From contig JALONE010000092.1 in assembly GCA_025455125.1 (NCBI GenBank), positions 1-5,697 on the forward strand: a DNA stretch of 5,697 nt, written 5' to 3'. This document shows, piece by piece, positions 4,997 to 5,697 of the stretch. The DNA is from Bacteroidota bacterium (GTDB lineage Bacteria; Bacteroidota; Ignavibacteria; UBA10030). The notes under the pieces were generated by a model. That model was not told the origin of the DNA. It did no database searches and was given only the letters and a program-made list of their open reading frames with translations. Position 1 is the stretch's first letter. Every line of letters starts with the position of its first letter. The translations under genes and the position numbers were made by a program.

Positions 4997-5697
4997 CTAG
5001 AATCCCACTCCGAGGTTGATCTCAAACCGGCTGAGGTTGCGCGCCCAATTCCGATATGACACGTAGCTGACTCCAAAGGCGAACGTGTCGACCCAACCGA
5101 ATCCCACCCGTTGGTACGAGGCATCTTCGGGCAATCGCACGGTCTCCGAATCACCGCCGACCGTCGCTGTTACGCTTACCTCTGCGCCCCCCAAACCTAT
5201 CAGTATGTATAGATCGTCCCACACAGACACGATATTGATGCCGTAATCACCGACATTCGTGGTTGACGTTGCGGTACGGCCGGCGATCGTTTCGCTATTA
5301 GACCAGAAACTGTATCCGAGATGCGGACCGACTCCAAAGATTGCATCGTCGATTTGTATGCCTGCAACCAGTGTCCCGGCAAGCCCGAATCCAAGCTTAC
5401 TCTTATCGGTTTCGAGGTTGTTCCAGATCTGCGGTGAGACGAACAATTGTCCTCCGACGGCGAACTGGATCCCCTCGTCTTGTGTCGGGGCTTGTGCTTC
5501 GGGTATTTGTTCGGGTGGGGCTACCGTGCTCTTTGTGGGGGATTCCTCCTTTACGATCTTCTCGACATCGCTCGCAGGATAAACGAAGATGCTGCCATCC
5601 GCGGTCTTGATCTTCACATTCGTTCCTGCGTTGAATTCCAGGATCTGTCCCCGGATGATGCTGCCATTCTTCAGGAAGAGGATGTCCGTGGCTGGTT
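4997..5697 (-). CDS. Outer-membrane beta-barrel protein, 5' end cut off by the window edge
   Basis: The minus-strand frame is open from the right edge to a stop at 4997, giving 232 complete codons. A GTG at 5617 lies in frame, but the sequence upstream is clearly coding, so it is not the start. Residues 4-50 form a small domain (DILFLKNGSIIRG, then TADGSIFVYPASDVEKI) seen, to my knowledge, in many Bacteroidota surface proteins and sometimes repeated. A Pro/Glu/Ala/Thr-rich linker follows (51-74). The rest alternates polar and hydrophobic residues in strand-like stretches (GIQFAVGGQLFVS, GFGLAGTLVAGIQI, FGVGPHLGYSF, DLYILIGLGGAEVSVTA, VGFGWVDTFAFGVSY) and ends in FEINLGVGF, with the C-terminal Phe typical of barrels assembled by BamA. 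It is probably a small porin-like or structural outer-membrane protein. It converges on the SBBP frame with a 24-bp gap. Exact family and substrate are not known. Confidence 0.75.
   Translation of the reverse strand, partial: PATDILFLKNGSIIRGQILEFNAGTNVKIKTADGSIFVYPASDVEKIVKEESPTKSTVAPPEQIPEAQAPTQDEGIQFAVGGQLFVSPQIWNNLETDKSKLGFGLAGTLVAGIQIDDAIFGVGPHLGYSFWSNSETIAGRTATSTTNVGDYGINIVSVWDDLYILIGLGGAEVSVTATVGGDSETVRLPEDASYQRVGFGWVDTFAFGVSYVSYRNWARNLSRFEINLGVGF

Noticed and set aside
5615..5617. GTG at 5617 as the start of the outer-membrane protein gene
   Set aside because: The frame stays open to the window edge, and the upstream residues complete a recognisable domain (DILFLKNGSIIRG), so the true start is outside the window.
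1..5697. CRISPR array, tRNA, insertion sequence or attachment site
   Set aside because: I saw no spaced direct repeats, no tRNA-like cloverleaf, no transposase motif and no terminal inverted repeats; nearly all the sequence is accounted for by the genes listed.

Overview
This window holds an arsenic-resistance island made of two divergent transcription units, followed by parts of two cell-surface genes. The gene content and style point to a member of the Bacteroidota/Ignavibacteriota group. The signs are a SBBP-type (beta-propeller repeat) secreted protein, an outer-membrane barrel protein with a small N-terminal domain of a kind I associate with that group, an ArsR whose N-terminus resembles Bacteroidota ArsR proteins, and an arsR start without a Shine-Dalgarno. 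GC content is moderate. The taxonomic call is inference; there is no marker gene here.

Left unit (minus strand, 1466 down to 1): a small ArsR repressor (arsR1), then after a 50-bp gap a COG0701/ArsP_1-family membrane permease that runs off the left edge. Right unit (plus strand, 1610 to 4298): a second, different ArsR (arsR2), an ArsM arsenite methyltransferase, a thioredoxin-type ArsC arsenate reductase and an Acr3 arsenite efflux carrier. arsM/arsC and arsC/acr3 overlap as ATGA, so these three genes are probably translationally coupled. The 143-bp divergent region between the two arsR genes carries two separate perfect inverted repeats, one next to each arsR. They have different half-sites, which suggests that each repressor controls its own arm.

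How the parts fit together: ArsC reduces arsenate to arsenite, Acr3 exports arsenite, and ArsM methylates arsenite. Trivalent methylarsenicals are toxic, and some members of the ArsP family export them. The left-arm permease is therefore a candidate exit route for ArsM products, but this is inference.

Right end: a rho-independent-looking hairpin at 4382-4429 follows acr3. Next comes a short SBBP-repeat reading frame with a clear signal peptide but no good start codon; it may be a truncated relic. A convergent minus-strand gene for an outer-membrane beta-barrel protein then enters from beyond the right edge. I found no RNA genes, insertion sequences, CRISPR arrays or other mobile-element remains. 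The ars genes are a known type of system; the less ordinary parts are the paired regulators with distinct operators, their cysteine layouts and the permease-methyltransferase pairing.
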